From NCBI GenBank assembly GCA_030323885.1, contig CM059193.1, positions 52,728,749 to 52,792,748 on the forward strand: a stretch of DNA of 64,000 bases, in the 5' to 3' direction. A program made the position numbers and the translations under genes. The notes beneath the pieces are model-generated. The model ran no database searches. It was not told where the DNA came from and worked only from the letters and a program-made list of their open reading frames with translations. Source of the DNA: Branchipolynoe longqiensis. Its lineage: Eukaryota > Annelida > Polychaeta > Phyllodocida > Polynoidae. Positions 12,180-22,962 of the stretch are shown here, piece by piece (the first letter of the stretch is position 1; each line of letters begins with the position of its first letter).

Positions 12180-13083
12180 GGAAAAGTTTACACAATGAGG
12201 CGTTGATAAACCACCCGATAGCCTGTCAGCCTACTGGCAAGGTAGGTGCAGATTTATTTGAGCTAAACCATGAAAATGACCTGATTACTGTGGATTATTA
12301 CACAAAATATCCAGAGGTGACGTTGTTGAGAGATACGTCATCTGTCACAGTTATTGAGGTGATGAAGGATAATTTCGCTAGGCACGGAACTCCAAATCAG
12401 GTCATTTCGGACAACAGTCCACAGTTTAAGAGCCACGAGTACAAAGAGTTTGCACAACATTATGGTTTTAAAGCCATATATTCTAGTCCGCAGTATCTCC
12501 GAAGCAACGGCCAGGTGGAGAGATTTGTGCAAACTGTAAAAGACATGTTAAAAAAATGCTCGAAAATGAAGACAGATTTTCAGTTAGCTTTTTTGAATTA
12601 CAGAAACACTCCATTGCCCGTCTTGAATGCATCCCCAGCTCAGTTGCTCATGAGCAGGAGGCTGAGAGGGAGATTACCGATGGCGGAAGAAATTTTAGTA
12701 CCTGAAACACAAAACCCGAAGAGAGCACAGACAGCGAAAAGGCAGCAAAGTCAGAATTTTTTTCACGACAAGAAATGCGGCAAGGCGCACAAGCCTATGA
12801 GAACTGGGGATAGTGTCAAATACAAGAATAATGCAGGAGAATGGAAGAAAGGGGTAATTTTGGGGCGTACGGGTGTGTCGGGAGAGAATATCAGATTTTG
12901 AACGAGTCCGGGAATATGTTGTACAGGAACAGAGTTCAGATTATAAGAGCGCCCGAAGGAAGGCACCCCGAGCCAGGCAGGCAGGCACAACATGTGCCAG
13001 CGTCGCAGCCGAATGTAAACAATGCGGCTAATCTAACTAGGTCGGGTCAGGTGATTAGGCCGGTGAGCAGATTAGACCTATAA
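12180..13083 (+). pseudogene. Ty3/Gypsy integrase, 5'-truncated pol
   Basis: The frame from 12203 holds the integrase core: VDYYTKYPEV around the first Asp, then VISDNSPQFKS with the second Asp, then SNGQVERFVQTVK with the catalytic Glu. A C-terminal segment follows with LNYRNTPL and a GDSVKYKNN chromodomain-like or SH3-like region. A frameshift at about 12890 moves the last 60 codons to the frame ending at 13083. Protease, RT and RNase H are missing, so the copy is 5'-truncated. It sits just upstream of its own LTR (13390-13559). The related integrase at 62776-64000 carries the same C-terminal block. Confidence 0.85.
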
Positions 13084-13389
13084 CTTAGTCACAAAGTATC
13101 TGCACACACAAAGACATGTGCGTGTTAGTTTAAGTTGTTTATTTTCAGTTATTTATGTATTTACATGTGTGTCATTATGACCAATGTGTCATTGTGCAGG
13201 CTAAGCAGCCGGACAGTTCAAAGTACTTCAGTGCCATAGTGCGCTCAGACATTCGCTAAAACCTGTGGTTTAAGATAAGTACCTGTGTATTGTTGTATTA
13301 TTGTGCTAGACATTTAACTCGATATTTGGATATATAGTGTGTGGTGAATTTGAAACATTTCATGTCTCAGAAATACTTTGAAGGGGGGA

Positions 13390-13559
13390 TGTAATATATG
13401 CTAATGAGATGCATAATGTTCCAGGCATTGAGAGAGAACAAAGGCGTATGTTAATGAGATGACGTCATGGAAAGTTTAGACGGCGGTTCAGTGAGCCCTG
13501 AACGGTGAAAAAGCATTCAGTATCCAGAAGTCAAAGTGTTCAGATGTTATACTTTCACA
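13390..13559 (+). mobile_element. 3' LTR of the Gypsy element
   Basis: The LTR runs TGTAATATATG to ACTTTCACA (170 bp). It is preceded by a purine-rich tract (GAAGGGGGGA), the usual second-strand primer. The same LTR family appears in reverse at 37064-37230 and 62261-62422. The end abuts a SINE head (CCGGGCGCGG), so the element landed in a SINE. Confidence 0.85.
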
Positions 13560-13700
13560 CCGGGCGCGGTGGCCTAATTCACAATTGGTAGAGCGCGGTC
13601 TAACACCTCGAAGACTTTTCTCAGCCGACTCCAACCACGTTGACATGTCAATAACAGATCTGGCTTCAGCCAATGCTTTCTCAGCAGTCCCTAGGTTAAT
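13560..13700 (+). repeat. tRNA-derived SINE, head fragment
   Basis: It has CCGGGCGCGGTGGCCTAA and then GGTAGAGCGCGGTCTAA, the A-box-like part of the SINE family seen complete at 21512-21815 and 36032-36362. The tail is lost. Confidence 0.6.
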
Positions 13701-13902
13701 AAAAACCATAAAGCACCCTTATCACACATAACACTCTTTATTGTTATTCATACTTAACAGATCTCTGGCATATATACCTACCAATGTACAGGCAAAAGTA
13801 GCGTAGAATTAGGTCGCTATTCATTTTCATATTAGCATCCTGCCGGCTGTGTTATCATTTTCAATGCTGAAACCTGGGAAACAGTGGCCAAGGACAGGAG
13901 TT

Positions 13903-14310
13903 GGATGTCAGTCCCCACTGACAGTCAAGCACATTTTATTAAACTGTGTTGATTTTATGGCACTGCGTCAACAATTTTACACTGCAAACAGCATGCATGA
14001 CCTTTTTACCAAAGTTAAACAAGAAGACATTTGAGCTTTTTTGAGGGCAGCTGGTCTGTGCCGCCTCATATAATTCATATAATTCATTAAAACAATTTTT
14101 ATTAATTAATTCTCTCACCTATTTTATTTAATTATATGATGTTGTGCTTTTAAAAATTAATAAGTGTCTATTGACACCTAACTAATTGTATGCTTTTACA
14201 TTATATGTAAAGGCGATGGTTGAATAGAAAACAAACAATTCTCGCCGTGAATATGGCCTATGCTGCCGACGCGGCGTAAAGAAACCACCAATCAATCAAT
14301 CAATCAATCA
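13903..14310 (+). mobile_element. 5'-truncated I-group LINE copy with TSD
   Basis: This is the last part of ORF2 (the QSPLTVKHILLN block, the end of the Cys-rich C-terminus) and the 3' UTR. It ends with AAGAAACCACC and five CAAT units. GGAGTT occurs at 13897-13902 and again at 14311-14316, a short TSD. It shares its 3' UTR with the copies at 4708 and 55665, which defines the family's 3' end. Confidence 0.85.
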
Positions 14311-14319
14311 GGAGTTTGT

Positions 14320-14803
14320 GGTGTGCTTCTATTTGTAAAGGCACAGCAAGATTTGAATATCTCATGCTAAACAAAAACACCAGCAGAGGTCTCCTTCACC
14401 CACCAGACTAGACTCTGACTGCAGCTACGTGTACACACATCGAACATGCCATTGCACAATCTGAGCATAGCTTGACTCATCAGCCATCAATGAGTTCACA
14501 ACAAATGATGAGTTGTTGTCATCATCGCTATCAATGGACAACCAAGAAGCTCCATGTGTACATGAAGTCAGTAGCTATAGAATTAGTCTAGGATAAGCAG
14601 ACCACAAGCATCAAACTAAGCTTTGGGTATACAATGATATAACTCTCACAGCCTTGCTCTATGCCTGTGAATCATGGACATCATACAGGGGTCACACTAT
14701 ATCTCAAGCTAAACATAACCATCAATAGAGGAAAGATTGTTTCCATCACCCACCAGATGCTCAGACTGCAGGTACACAAATAGGTCCAATGTTGTTAACA
14801 AGG
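14320..14803. other. upstream flank of the CYTH gene, weak LINE remnant
   Basis: At about 14650-14690 the plus frame reads LLYACESW-like text, a common motif near the C-terminus of LINE ORF2. No other structure is seen. Confidence 0.3.
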
Positions 14804-15309
14804 TGTAAAATATTCCGATAATAATGCATTGGTGGGGGAATGCAAATGTTCTATTTGTGAAACAGGTATACATGTCCAGGTGCATATATGTGTTTATGTA
14901 GTTGCTGGTGGTGCTTGATTGATAGGTAAATAGACATTGTGGTGCTAGTAAGATAGTGTGTAAAGGGCGCTTAGAGCACTACCCCCTCCCCCCCCCCCCA
15001 CCCCCCCTCTGCTAGTCAGGATTCCCACATACATGCTCAAGGCAGGTGGTGGCCAGGGGAGCCACACTGCTTGGTGGTGGTGGGCAGATCACTGTAGCCA
15101 TGGGGACCAGAAATGTTTGTTTCTCATTGGTGGAGCTAGAAATACTTGTTTCTCATTGGGAGGATGGGGTGGGGTGATACACTATACTAGATCCATGTAC
15201 CATATAAATAATAAACCTGAGGGCTTGTCTTTCTCTCTTCTGTCACCCTTTATACTCTTTCTTCCTCTTTGCCTGTATTGAGCCACAGATTCGAGCCATG
15301 GACTTTACA
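14804..15309 (+). mobile_element. solo LTR, 4 bp TSD (AAGG), just before the CYTH gene
   Basis: It starts TGTAAAATATTCCG and ends GACTTTACA. It is flanked by AAGG at 14800-14803 and 15310-15313. It is the same family as 5814-6370 and the minus copy at 34748-35560. Inside are TATAAAT (15203-15209), AATAAA (15210-15215) and a CT-rich stretch. Because it ends 47 bp before the CYTH ATG and has the same orientation, it could serve as promoter or lie in a 5' UTR intron. Confidence 0.85.
15203..15215 (+). promoter_or_regulatory. TATA-like and AATAAA signals in the solo LTR
   Basis: TATAAAT overlaps AATAAA. In LTRs these mark the U3/R boundary (promoter) and the polyadenylation signal. They lie about 150 bp upstream of the CYTH start codon. 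Promoter use is inferred only. Confidence 0.35.
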
Positions 15310-15356
15310 AAGGGTTTCCTTTTTCATTAAACAGCTTATCCAAACCACGGGTAGAA

Positions 15357-18300
15357 ATGCCTTCCAACGTCGAGATTAAAGCATGTGTGACAGACATGGC
15401 CCAGCTAAAAAATACAGCGGGCGAACTGAGTGGGACGGCTGGTACTCTCATTGTGCAGGAGGATACTTTCTTCAATGCTCCCAACGGCAGACTCAAGCTC
15501 AGGGTGTTGAAGGTAGAGTTGAAATTAAATAGTGAGTAAATGGGTACAGTAGTAGCTGTCTTCAAATGATAACTCCGCATCCAGATCAATTTCTGTCTGG
15601 TAGTGGTAGTAAAGTGTTCGGTATCTGTGTTCATAGCTGTACCTCTAGACTGATGTGCAGGCTATTAGGACCATTTCCTGGGTGGACAAATAATTTGAAA
15701 GGTGGATAACTTGGGTGTGTTGGCACAACGTAAGGGTAAGGGAAAGTGTGAAAGGATCATGGCTCCAGGAGTTGTTACAAGTCAGTACACATCCTATTAT
15801 TTAACCGCTACGTAACTAACACAACACATAATACAATTGGATGAGTAATTCCTCTGGCTGGTACCCCCTAAAAGGCCCCTCCGTTTATATAAAGCAAATT
15901 TTCCTGCCGACTGGAGGCAGATATTGGAGCCGCAGGTGGACTGGCGAGCTGCAGTAACCGGATGCGGGCAGCCTGGTGGGCGGCCCCAACATCAAAGCAG
16001 CACAGTGCTGCCTAAACATGAGAGCTACACTGTCCACCGGAGCGTTTGACCAACGACTAACCGATACTCTGCTCGAATAATATTTCCGTAACTAGTTACA
16101 CAACACGACATGACCTCAGATGGTATTACTAATTATGACATTAACTAAACCAATACCATAAGAACAATACTAGTAAATTATCTACTGACTCGCATAAAAA
16201 GTTAATTGTATTTGTTGACTCTATCGTTTACCATAATGGGTCTCATTTCTCATTTGTCAGTATCTATCGGATTTTTGATAGGTGTAATTCGGTTCAGTAA
16301 CTCTTAAATAGGTCAAATTGTGGTTGAATTTTTGTCAGTCCCCCTCCAGCCTCCTTTCTTTATATCATATGCAGGGCAGCCCGTCGCAACTAATCTACTA
16401 CAACCGGCTAGATGGGAAGGGCCCCAGATTAAGTGCTTATCACTTCACACAAGTCGACAACCCTGAGGACCTGAAGGTAATATACAACCTTTGTTACTTT
16501 AATTTGAATTTGGTTTCTAAATAAATATTTTAAATAACGGGGGGGGGGGGGTTACGTATAAGGTCATCAGTCGGGCGGCTATCGACTTCTGACAACATGC
16601 ACTCACGACGACTTTATAGTAGCTGTCCAGCTGGGATACCCTAATGCTGTCATAATGACCCGATAGCCAACTCAGTCATTTATCCTGGCACTGAACGAAC
16701 CAGTCCTTGTCCTATCTTAGTGATGCACAAAAAGGAAGAAGGCAAGGCGGGAGTGGAGAAAAGAGGCGTTTATTGGTACGCCTCAACAACATACAAGCTA
16801 TACATAGAGTACAAAGAGGCTCATGAGGAGCGAGCGTAAAACACAATAGAGCAGGGAGAGTAAAAGGAGCTCAGAAGGAGCGATACGTATAACTTATACT
16901 AGATATGAGATGCTCGAGGGAGCTTAGAGTTCAGGGGAGGGGCGCCGAGGAGCCCTCCACCAAAAGGAGGAGAGGGCTCGAGGCGCGCCCAAGGGGGCAA
17001 GGCGGCGCACGTAAGCATGGACCGCCTCTGAGGTTGGAGTGGCGGAGGCTGTGGAGGTTGAAGCTCTGGGTGTGGCGAGTCCGGGGCCTACGTCGACAGG
17101 GATGCGGGCGGCCAAAGAGTAGGGGAGGCCCGCTCCCTGGAGAGCTGCGGTGAGGAGGTGCGGCGAGGGTCGGTGAGGGGGGCAGCGAGGTCCTCAGGGC
17201 TGGGGGGAGTGGGCGTCGGGGCCGGGTCGGGGGGGTTGAGGAAGGCGGTGTCGTGGAGGTCGTGATGGTAGGCGTGGAGGTTGGCGGCTGTGATGTTTTG
17301 GGAGGGTTTGTGGTCAATGTAGGCAGCGTCTGGGGCCTGCGGCGCGAGGTGATGGTCCCCGGCTGTGCTCTGGGTGGCGTTTCGGTCGGTGGTCGTTACG
17401 GGGTTGTCGGTGGAGGTCATGGGGCTGTCGGCAGAGGTATAGGTAAGGCGCCGGTTATGGCCCCCCGGGCCGGCCGGGGGAGGCCGGCAGATCAAAAATC
17501 CACCGAGGCGGCCGGGGTCTGGCGCTCACGGGCTTGCTTGGTGAGGCACAGGGCCTCGCTGTGCATTGTGAGAATGCGCCTCACGTTAGCACAGTAGGCG
17601 CATATGTGCCGGTGTCTGTCCCCCACCTCGCCGTGGGCCTCCCCGACGGGGTCCCGATCGCACGAGGTGGGCTTGCGGTTCCAGGGGGCGCAGGGAGCCC
17701 CGTGAGCCTCTCGGTTGTAGGTGATGCGGGTGTCGGCCTGGGTCCGGGGCTGCTGTGCGCCTCGGGGAAGGTCCGCGCCTCGGGGGACTGGTGCTGTCGG
17801 GAGGGCCTGGGGGGCGGGCATGGTGAGAACCTCGATTCTCACCATGTTCAAGGCGACTGGGTCGTGCCACCCCTGGGGGAGCCTACCGTCCGCTATCCAG
17901 ATGAAGATGGTCTCCGAGTACCTGCGGACGGCAGCCCAGGGGTAGAGGAGGTTGTCGCGGAGAACTGTGAGGACGTGGTGGTTCAAGCCCGGGAGGGAGT
18001 GCGCGGGAGAAGGCAGGGTGGCTAAGGAGGGTGAGGAGGGCGAGGCTGTACTCGTCCTTGGTCGCCTCCCCCCGCTTGAGCGGCTTTCGCTCGGGGCCCC
18101 TCTCGACGAGGTCCGAGGGGAAAAGGTAGTCGGGGGAGATGCCTTTTCTCCTCCCTGCCCGTTGCGCCTCGGCCGACGCGAGGATCTCCCGTACGGCGTC
18201 GGCCGCGGATGCCGGGGTGTAGTCGACCGCGACCTGGTCGTGGGGAGATGCGGGAGCCGGCGGCTGGACGGTGCGGCGGGTGTACCGCTCGTACTGCGGG

Positions 18301-21300
18301 TGCACTGCCCCCGGGAGCGGTGTCTGAGGGGGGGCGGTGGGAGCCCTCCCCCGACTACGTGCGCCCGAGGCGCCGGGGTGGGCGGTGAGGAGTAGGTCGC
18401 GCGCCGGGGCGCGGTGGCCGGAGTCGTCTCCTCGGTGCGACACTCGAGGGTGTCGAGCCGTGCGGTGATATGCTGCAGTGCCTGAAGGATGGCGGCCCTG
18501 TCGCCCGAGGGGCGGTCGCGCCCGAGGCGGAGGGGGCTGGTGAGGCGCCCCCCGGCGTGCCTGAGGCGGCGCTCCGGACTCCCCCGCGTCTCTTCCCTTT
18601 TCCTCGGCCAGGCATGGTGTCTGCAGTGGTAGACGGTAGAGATGCGTCGGCCGTGGAGAGGTCCGTCGGTCATGGGGAGGTCCGTCGGCCGGGGAGACGT
18701 CCGAGGTGGAGAGCCAAAGAAAAAGAGGTGCCGCAGGGAGGACGGCGGGAAGGCGAGTGACTGAGGGAGGCCAGCGGGCGGCCTTATAAGGGAAGAGGGA
18801 GGACGGTGAGGGTGCGGGAGGCGTGAAAGCGGCGGGGCAGGGCGAAGGGTGTGGGAGGAAGCTGAGGGGTGGATGACAAGGGAGGTGAGAACGCTGTGCG
18901 ACGGCAGGGCAGGCGGGGGGAGGGTCTCTTCCTTCCCTCGCATCAAACGCAATGCGAGCATTACAACCAATGCTGAGCATCAACCAATTTAACGACAAGT
19001 ATCTACTTGATAAGTCTTTGGTTTGACTCGGCATGGGATTGATGCTACAACCTACCACAGAAGAAAGCCGGGATGGCCGAATGACAGTTGAGCGTCCGTT
19101 TCCCGTTTTGGTAGATCATGGGGTTCGAACCCTGGTCGAGTCAAACGAATGACTTAAAAATTGAAACTTGTCGCTTCCTAGTCAGGTGCTCTGCATTATT
19201 AGAATAGGGCCATGACTGGTTGGCTCAGTATCAGGATATCAGCCTACGGTGCTGGCGGCCTGGTCTCCTAGTCCGTATTCGATTAAACAACTCGGATCAT
19301 CTGAACCACTTTTGCTCATGCGCAGATCCTACAACCTCGGGTTGCATAAACGAATATGCTCGGGGCTGGAAAAAAATGGTGGCTTAATTCAAATTTTTTT
19401 TAAATAACTAATATAACTACAGCAACATAGGATTCAAAGTATTTTATGATTGCATAGTTTAGTTATATTTCCATTTCATTAATGAGGGTTATTTAAACAA
19501 AATAATACGGGACTTGTACTGGTAGCAGTTATCCTACAGGTACCAGCACACATGTGACGTCATTGCTCCTGATGCCCCCAGCCAAGACGTGGGGGACAGG
19601 GGTCGGTGCGTTTTTCACACGGGGCCTGTATTTTTAGGTTGACCTTGCAGTGTTCTATTTGAAATTTTGACTACTCGAATCACCCGAATGGGCCGGAGCA
19701 TCATAATCGAATACAGTGATCATTGAGTTGGTATAGTGGTCCATAAGTAGCCTACAGCATATGATGATACTGGGTGCGATTGCCCCATCACATGGCCTAA
19801 TCTGGTTCCCCACAAGACCAAATAATGATTCCACATGGATTGAGGCCCAATGGGGAAACCCGTTAGGTTACATTTGTACACTAGCCATTGTGACACTCTC
19901 CCTCCAAATATTCAGTTACACAATCTGAAAACGTGTGCTTGGAGAGCATTTGTCAGAGGGCAGTTCCAGCCTCAGCAGCCGAAACCAGTTCCCGTTATGT
20001 AGACTGAAATTTCGGTAGACCATTTTTTCGTCTCGTCTTTTTGAGTGGAAAAGAAAGAAGTTTGTGTCACGTACTGTTGCCAATTACAGCACATGGTAGT
20101 TGCTTAGTCCCAATACAAATAGCTACTACTACTCGTGTCTCAGATCTACTCTAACTCGTGTGTAGGGAGAAGAATTATGGCCTTTGAGTTGAGAGCGCCC
20201 GCCTCCCGTTTTGGTAGGTCGTGGGATTGAAGCCCTGACCTAGTCAAACCAATGACTTCAAAATGATTCTTGACGCTACCTAGTCTCATTCGACATTACT
20301 GTTTATTTATTGGGGTTTTGCATCCTGGCAACATAAAGTACCGAGTTGTGACAGTGCGCACTCATGTCAACATTTTAGTGCAGCCCCACTGGGAGACCAA
20401 GCCACTGGTACCGTGACCTAATTTCTCACTCAGTCACATTATCCTGATACTGAGCTAAACATTTGTTTCCCTATCCTAATAGTGCCAAGTTAGGTAGTGC
20501 CAAGTATCAGTTTTGTAAGTTATTGGTTTCACTCCCTACCTTCCGCACGGGAAGCCTGCTTTTGTTTGTTGTTTTACGTCCTAGCAACATCTAAGGTCAT
20601 ATCAGGTCGGGTACGGACTTGTGACAGTGCGCACTTTATAGCCTGCACTCTTACTGATTTGGCCAATGCGTCCAATGTCGGCATTATTAGGATAGGACAA
20701 GGAGCACTGGAATGCGGAAGATCAGTTTTCTGTGATTGAAATTTCCAATGCTTAATCAACTAATGTACAAAAAAAATAGTACTCCTTATTTTTAAAAGTT
20801 AAACAAAAAGTTTTTCCCCGTTCTTTTTTCTACATTATATGAGTTTGAATAAACTAAAGAGTAACAATACCAAATAGCATCCGATACCAGGGATTGCAAG
20901 TAATTGGTTGCAATGAGGTCAATTGAATGGCCTCGACAGAAGAGCGGTGTCTGGCAAAGAATTGAAGAAGTACTAATTTTGTCTAGTCTTTGGTTGCAAT
21001 CATTTAATCACCATAGGAAATTTCAATTGCGGACAATTGATCTTCCTCATTCCACTGCTAGGTGTCAGGCTAGGTAGGGAAAACTACATTGCTATGGCAT
21101 TGGTTTCAGTTGGCCGGAGCTCGAACCTTGTGTTAGACTCTCAAGGCCCAGTCACATCCATGGTAGTGGATGTGGTTGAACGTAGTGGAGGCTAACATAG
21201 TTGAACGTACCGGCGTCCATACTTCTCCGTCATGCTAACTTGGGAATAATGTGGGTGGTCCGTGAGTTCCGATTTAATCTTTGGACATGTTCAAAAGAGT

Positions 21301-22674
21301 GCTACATTAGAGTCTGAATTTGCATCCGTGATGCTAACGTACTCTAGTGTGCTCTAGCCTACTTGAACGAAGCCCTGGTCACATATCCGTTAGTGGATAT
21401 AGGTGCACGTAGAGGAGGCTAACATAGTTGAACGTACCAGCATCCGTACCGTAAAGTATTTATCCGTACCAAAACCTGCCATACCTTAATGTATTTCAAC
21501 GTAGCTTAACACTGGGCGCGGTGGTCTAATCGGTAGAGCATGGGCTTCGCGTGTGGAAGGTCGAGAGTTTGGTTCCTGGTCGAGTCATACCAATGACTTT
21601 ATAATTGGTACTTATCACTTCCTAGCCTGGCGCTCGGCATTAATAGGATAGGGCAAGGACTGGTTAGCTCAGTGTCAGGATAATGTCATGGTGGCGGCGG
21701 GCTGATTTCCCAGTGGGGCAGCACTATAAAGTCTCCATGAGTGCGCACTGTCACAAGTCGGTGCCCGTCCTGATATGACCTTAGATGTTGCTAGGATGTA
21801 AAACAACAACAAACAAACGTAGCTTAACATACTTACACCACGTTTGACCCATGTTAGCCTCCACTACGTTCACCTACATTCAACTAAGTCCACTAACGTG
21901 TATGTGACCGGGGCATCATGGTCTGACCCCCTCATTCAGTCATCCCGACTTTAATTTTCATGTTCTCCCATATGCTGACTTTGAGTGTGCTGTGCTCACA
22001 ATAGGAGACCCTGCGTTTGTCTCTCGGGGTGCGCGGGGAGGTGAAGAAGATGAGGTTGCTCCACTTATTTGGGCAGACACGGATTCACATCGATGAAGTT
22101 GAAGGTTTGGGAAACTACATGGAACTAGAGGTAAGATAAACAAGCTAGTCATTTTGAGAAATCTAAATGCTGATTTCCAATTTGTCCGATAATAAACAGG
22201 GTTCATACGGGTCCTTGAAAACCTGGAAAGTCATGGAATTTGATAATTCAGGATTCCAGGCCAGGAAAGTTATTGAATTTGTCTAATGGGCTTTGAAAAT
22301 GGAAAATCATGACTATACTGGGTGTATTTTGTTACGCCTACATTCGCTGATGTGCCAAACTTTAATCAGTGATGTTTTGTGTTTAAAGTGATTTTTGTGG
22401 GTTTGTTATCCTGCCTCTTCATTTTTATATTAAAACTATACATACGTTCATTAAATGTGCTCTAAAATCTGTGCCAGCCGCCATTTTCTTACATGTATCT
22501 AATCGGCAGGTTGTGATGGAGGAAGGTCAGACAGTCGAAGACGGTAAGAAGATTGTAGACGACCTCATGGCGAAGCTGGGTATCCTGCCCGAGGACCTCA
22601 TCACGTGTGCATACATGGATCTACTGCTGAAAAAGAAGCAGAAGGTGGCGGAAAACCACACCTTAAATCTCTAA
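15357..22674 (+). CDS. CYTH-domain protein (CyaB / thiamine-triphosphatase-like)
   Basis: Four exons join in phase 0: 15357-15512, 16375-16476, 22005-22130 and 22510-22674, giving 182 residues. All junctions are GT-AG (for example AAG|GTAGAG, CAG|GGC, CTGAAG|GTAATA, TAG|GAG, GAG|GTAAGA, CAG|GTT). The protein starts MPSNVEIK, the first strand of the CYTH fold with its metal/phosphate-binding acidic and Lys residues. Exon 2 has QLIYYNRLDGKGPRLS. Exon 3 has GQTRIHIDEVEGLGNYMELE, the signature block of class IV adenylate cyclase-like CYTH proteins. Exon 4 has EEGQTVEDG and LGILPEDLITCAYMDLL. Family members bind triphosphate substrates in a metal-dependent tunnel; the animal substrate is not settled, so no symbol is given. 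The length suits a single CYTH domain. No signal peptide is seen, so it is probably cytosolic. Intron 2 (5.5 kb) is filled with mobile DNA. An unannotated 5' UTR exon is possible, since CATTAAACAG at about 15330 looks like an acceptor. Confidence 0.88.
16560..16724 (-). repeat. SINE, left part, split by an insertion
   Basis: It reads as the reverse complement of the SINE body (CACTCA, GACTTTATAGTAG, then CAGTCATTTATCCTGGCACTG, then TCCTATCTTAGTGATGC). The SINE resumes at about 18970 on the far side of the GC-rich insert. Confidence 0.65.
16725..18969 (-). mobile_element. DIRS-like element, gag part only (2.2 kb)
   Basis: A very GC-rich block sits inside a minus-strand SINE (16560-16724 and 18970-19058). 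ATGC flanks both sides. It contains gag-like ORFs and the start of a second ORF but no reverse transcriptase or recombinase. The gag C-terminus matches that of the DIRS element at 49340-49480. The sharp edges within one SINE suggest a unit insertion of a shortened element. A longer element that later lost its pol is also possible. Confidence 0.6.
17490..18600 (-). pseudogene. DIRS-like gag, frameshifted
   Basis: The protein trail switches between two minus frames. AILQALQHITARLDTLE (about 18490) is a short coiled-coil-like segment. In the other frame comes VDYTPASAADAVREILASAE and DYLFPSDLVERGPERK (about 18230-18090). Back in the first frame is LRDNLLYPWAAVRRYSETIF (about 17960-17900). The end is HICAYCANVRRILTMHSEAL (about 17610-17540), a Cys/His cluster like the nucleic-acid-binding end of DIRS gag proteins. 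The two frame switches show decay or sequencing errors. A second ORF (17495-17088) follows, with NITAANLHAYHHDLHD and then low-complexity Pro/Thr. Confidence 0.6.
18970..19058 (-). repeat. SINE, right part of the split copy
   Basis: It has AATGCTGAGC, then ACAAGTATCTACTTG and CTTTGGTTTGACTCGGC, the reverse complement of the SINE promoter-proximal body. It completes the copy begun at 16560. Confidence 0.6.
19062..19330 (+). repeat. tRNA-derived SINE copy
   Basis: The head GCCGGGATGGCCGAATGAC is followed by the B-box-like GGGGTTCGAACCCTGGTCG, then AGTCAAACGAATGACTTAAA, then the body ATTATTAGAATAGGGC and TGGTTGGCTCAGTATCAGG. The 3' end is degraded. The B-box is a close match to a tRNA internal promoter, which fits polymerase III origin. 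It is not a tRNA gene because it lacks a foldable second half. Confidence 0.65.
20160..20700. repeat. several SINE fragments, both strands
   Basis: A plus head/body piece lies at 20165-20290 (GTCAAACCAATGACTTC). A minus body lies at 20310-20480 (GACAGTGCGCACTCATG, CACATTATCCTGATACTG). A further minus tail piece lies at 20555-20710 (GTTGTTTTACGTCCTAGCAA, the reverse complement of the SINE 3' end). They appear nested or broken and I cannot order them safely. Confidence 0.5.
21145..21914 (+). mobile_element. TIR element (MITE) carrying a SINE
   Basis: The left end GCCCAGTCACATCC.. and the inverted right end (..GTGACCGGGGC at 21904-21914) share a long terminal inverted region. That region contains GAACGTAGTGGAGGCTAACAT on each side. 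A second left-end-like copy starts at 21371 (GCCCTGGTCACATATCCG), so the element is either doubled or has a 5' partial duplicate. The terminal sequence resembles cut-and-paste MITEs. I could not fix a TSD. Confidence 0.6.
21512..21815 (+). repeat. complete tRNA-derived SINE with 14 bp TSD
   Basis: The copy starts CTGGGCGCGGTGGTCTAATC, with an A-box-like GGTCTAATCGG and a B-box-like GGTTCCTGGTCGAGTCA. The body (TTATCACTTCCTAGCCTGG, ATGTCATGGTGGCGGCGG) is followed by the tail CCTGATATGACCTTAGATG, TTGCTAGGATGTAAAACAAC and an AAC/AAAC-rich end. AACGTAGCTTAACA occurs at 21498-21511 and again at 21816-21829, an exact 14 bp TSD. This sets the family length near 304 bp. Confidence 0.92.
22200..22330 (+). 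repeat. dispersed 'GGTCCTTGAAAA' repeat fragment
   Basis: It has GGGTTCATACGGGTCCTTGA, then CCTGGAAAGTCATGGAATTT and TTATTGAATTTGTCTAATGG. Similar 'TCCTTGAAAxTCxTTGAATTT' strings recur in animal interspersed repeats. The element type cannot be assigned. Confidence 0.4.
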
Positions 22675-22962
22675 AATCGCTGCAGAAATCAGTCTGTAGC
22701 TGTATAATATTGTAGTAGGCTCCACTGACCTGTCAGGTAAGCAGCCACAGAGACAGGGTGTGTGGATATGGTGATGACATCAGGGAGCCTAGGTTAGCAC
22801 ACTGGCCCGGAATGCAAGAGGTGTGGGTTAGAATCCTTCTCTAGACGCAATATTTCAATTTTCATCACCCCACCCCGACAACAGTAATAATATGTAGCTC
22901 CATACCAATCGTTATAGACCTATGCACCGAACAAATCATTATGAAGCCATATCATAGCACTA

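Noticed and set aside
17492..19058. Long GC-rich ORFs (up to 492 codons) as host genes
   Set aside because: They overlap in several frames. The recognisable parts are DIRS gag pieces that switch frame.
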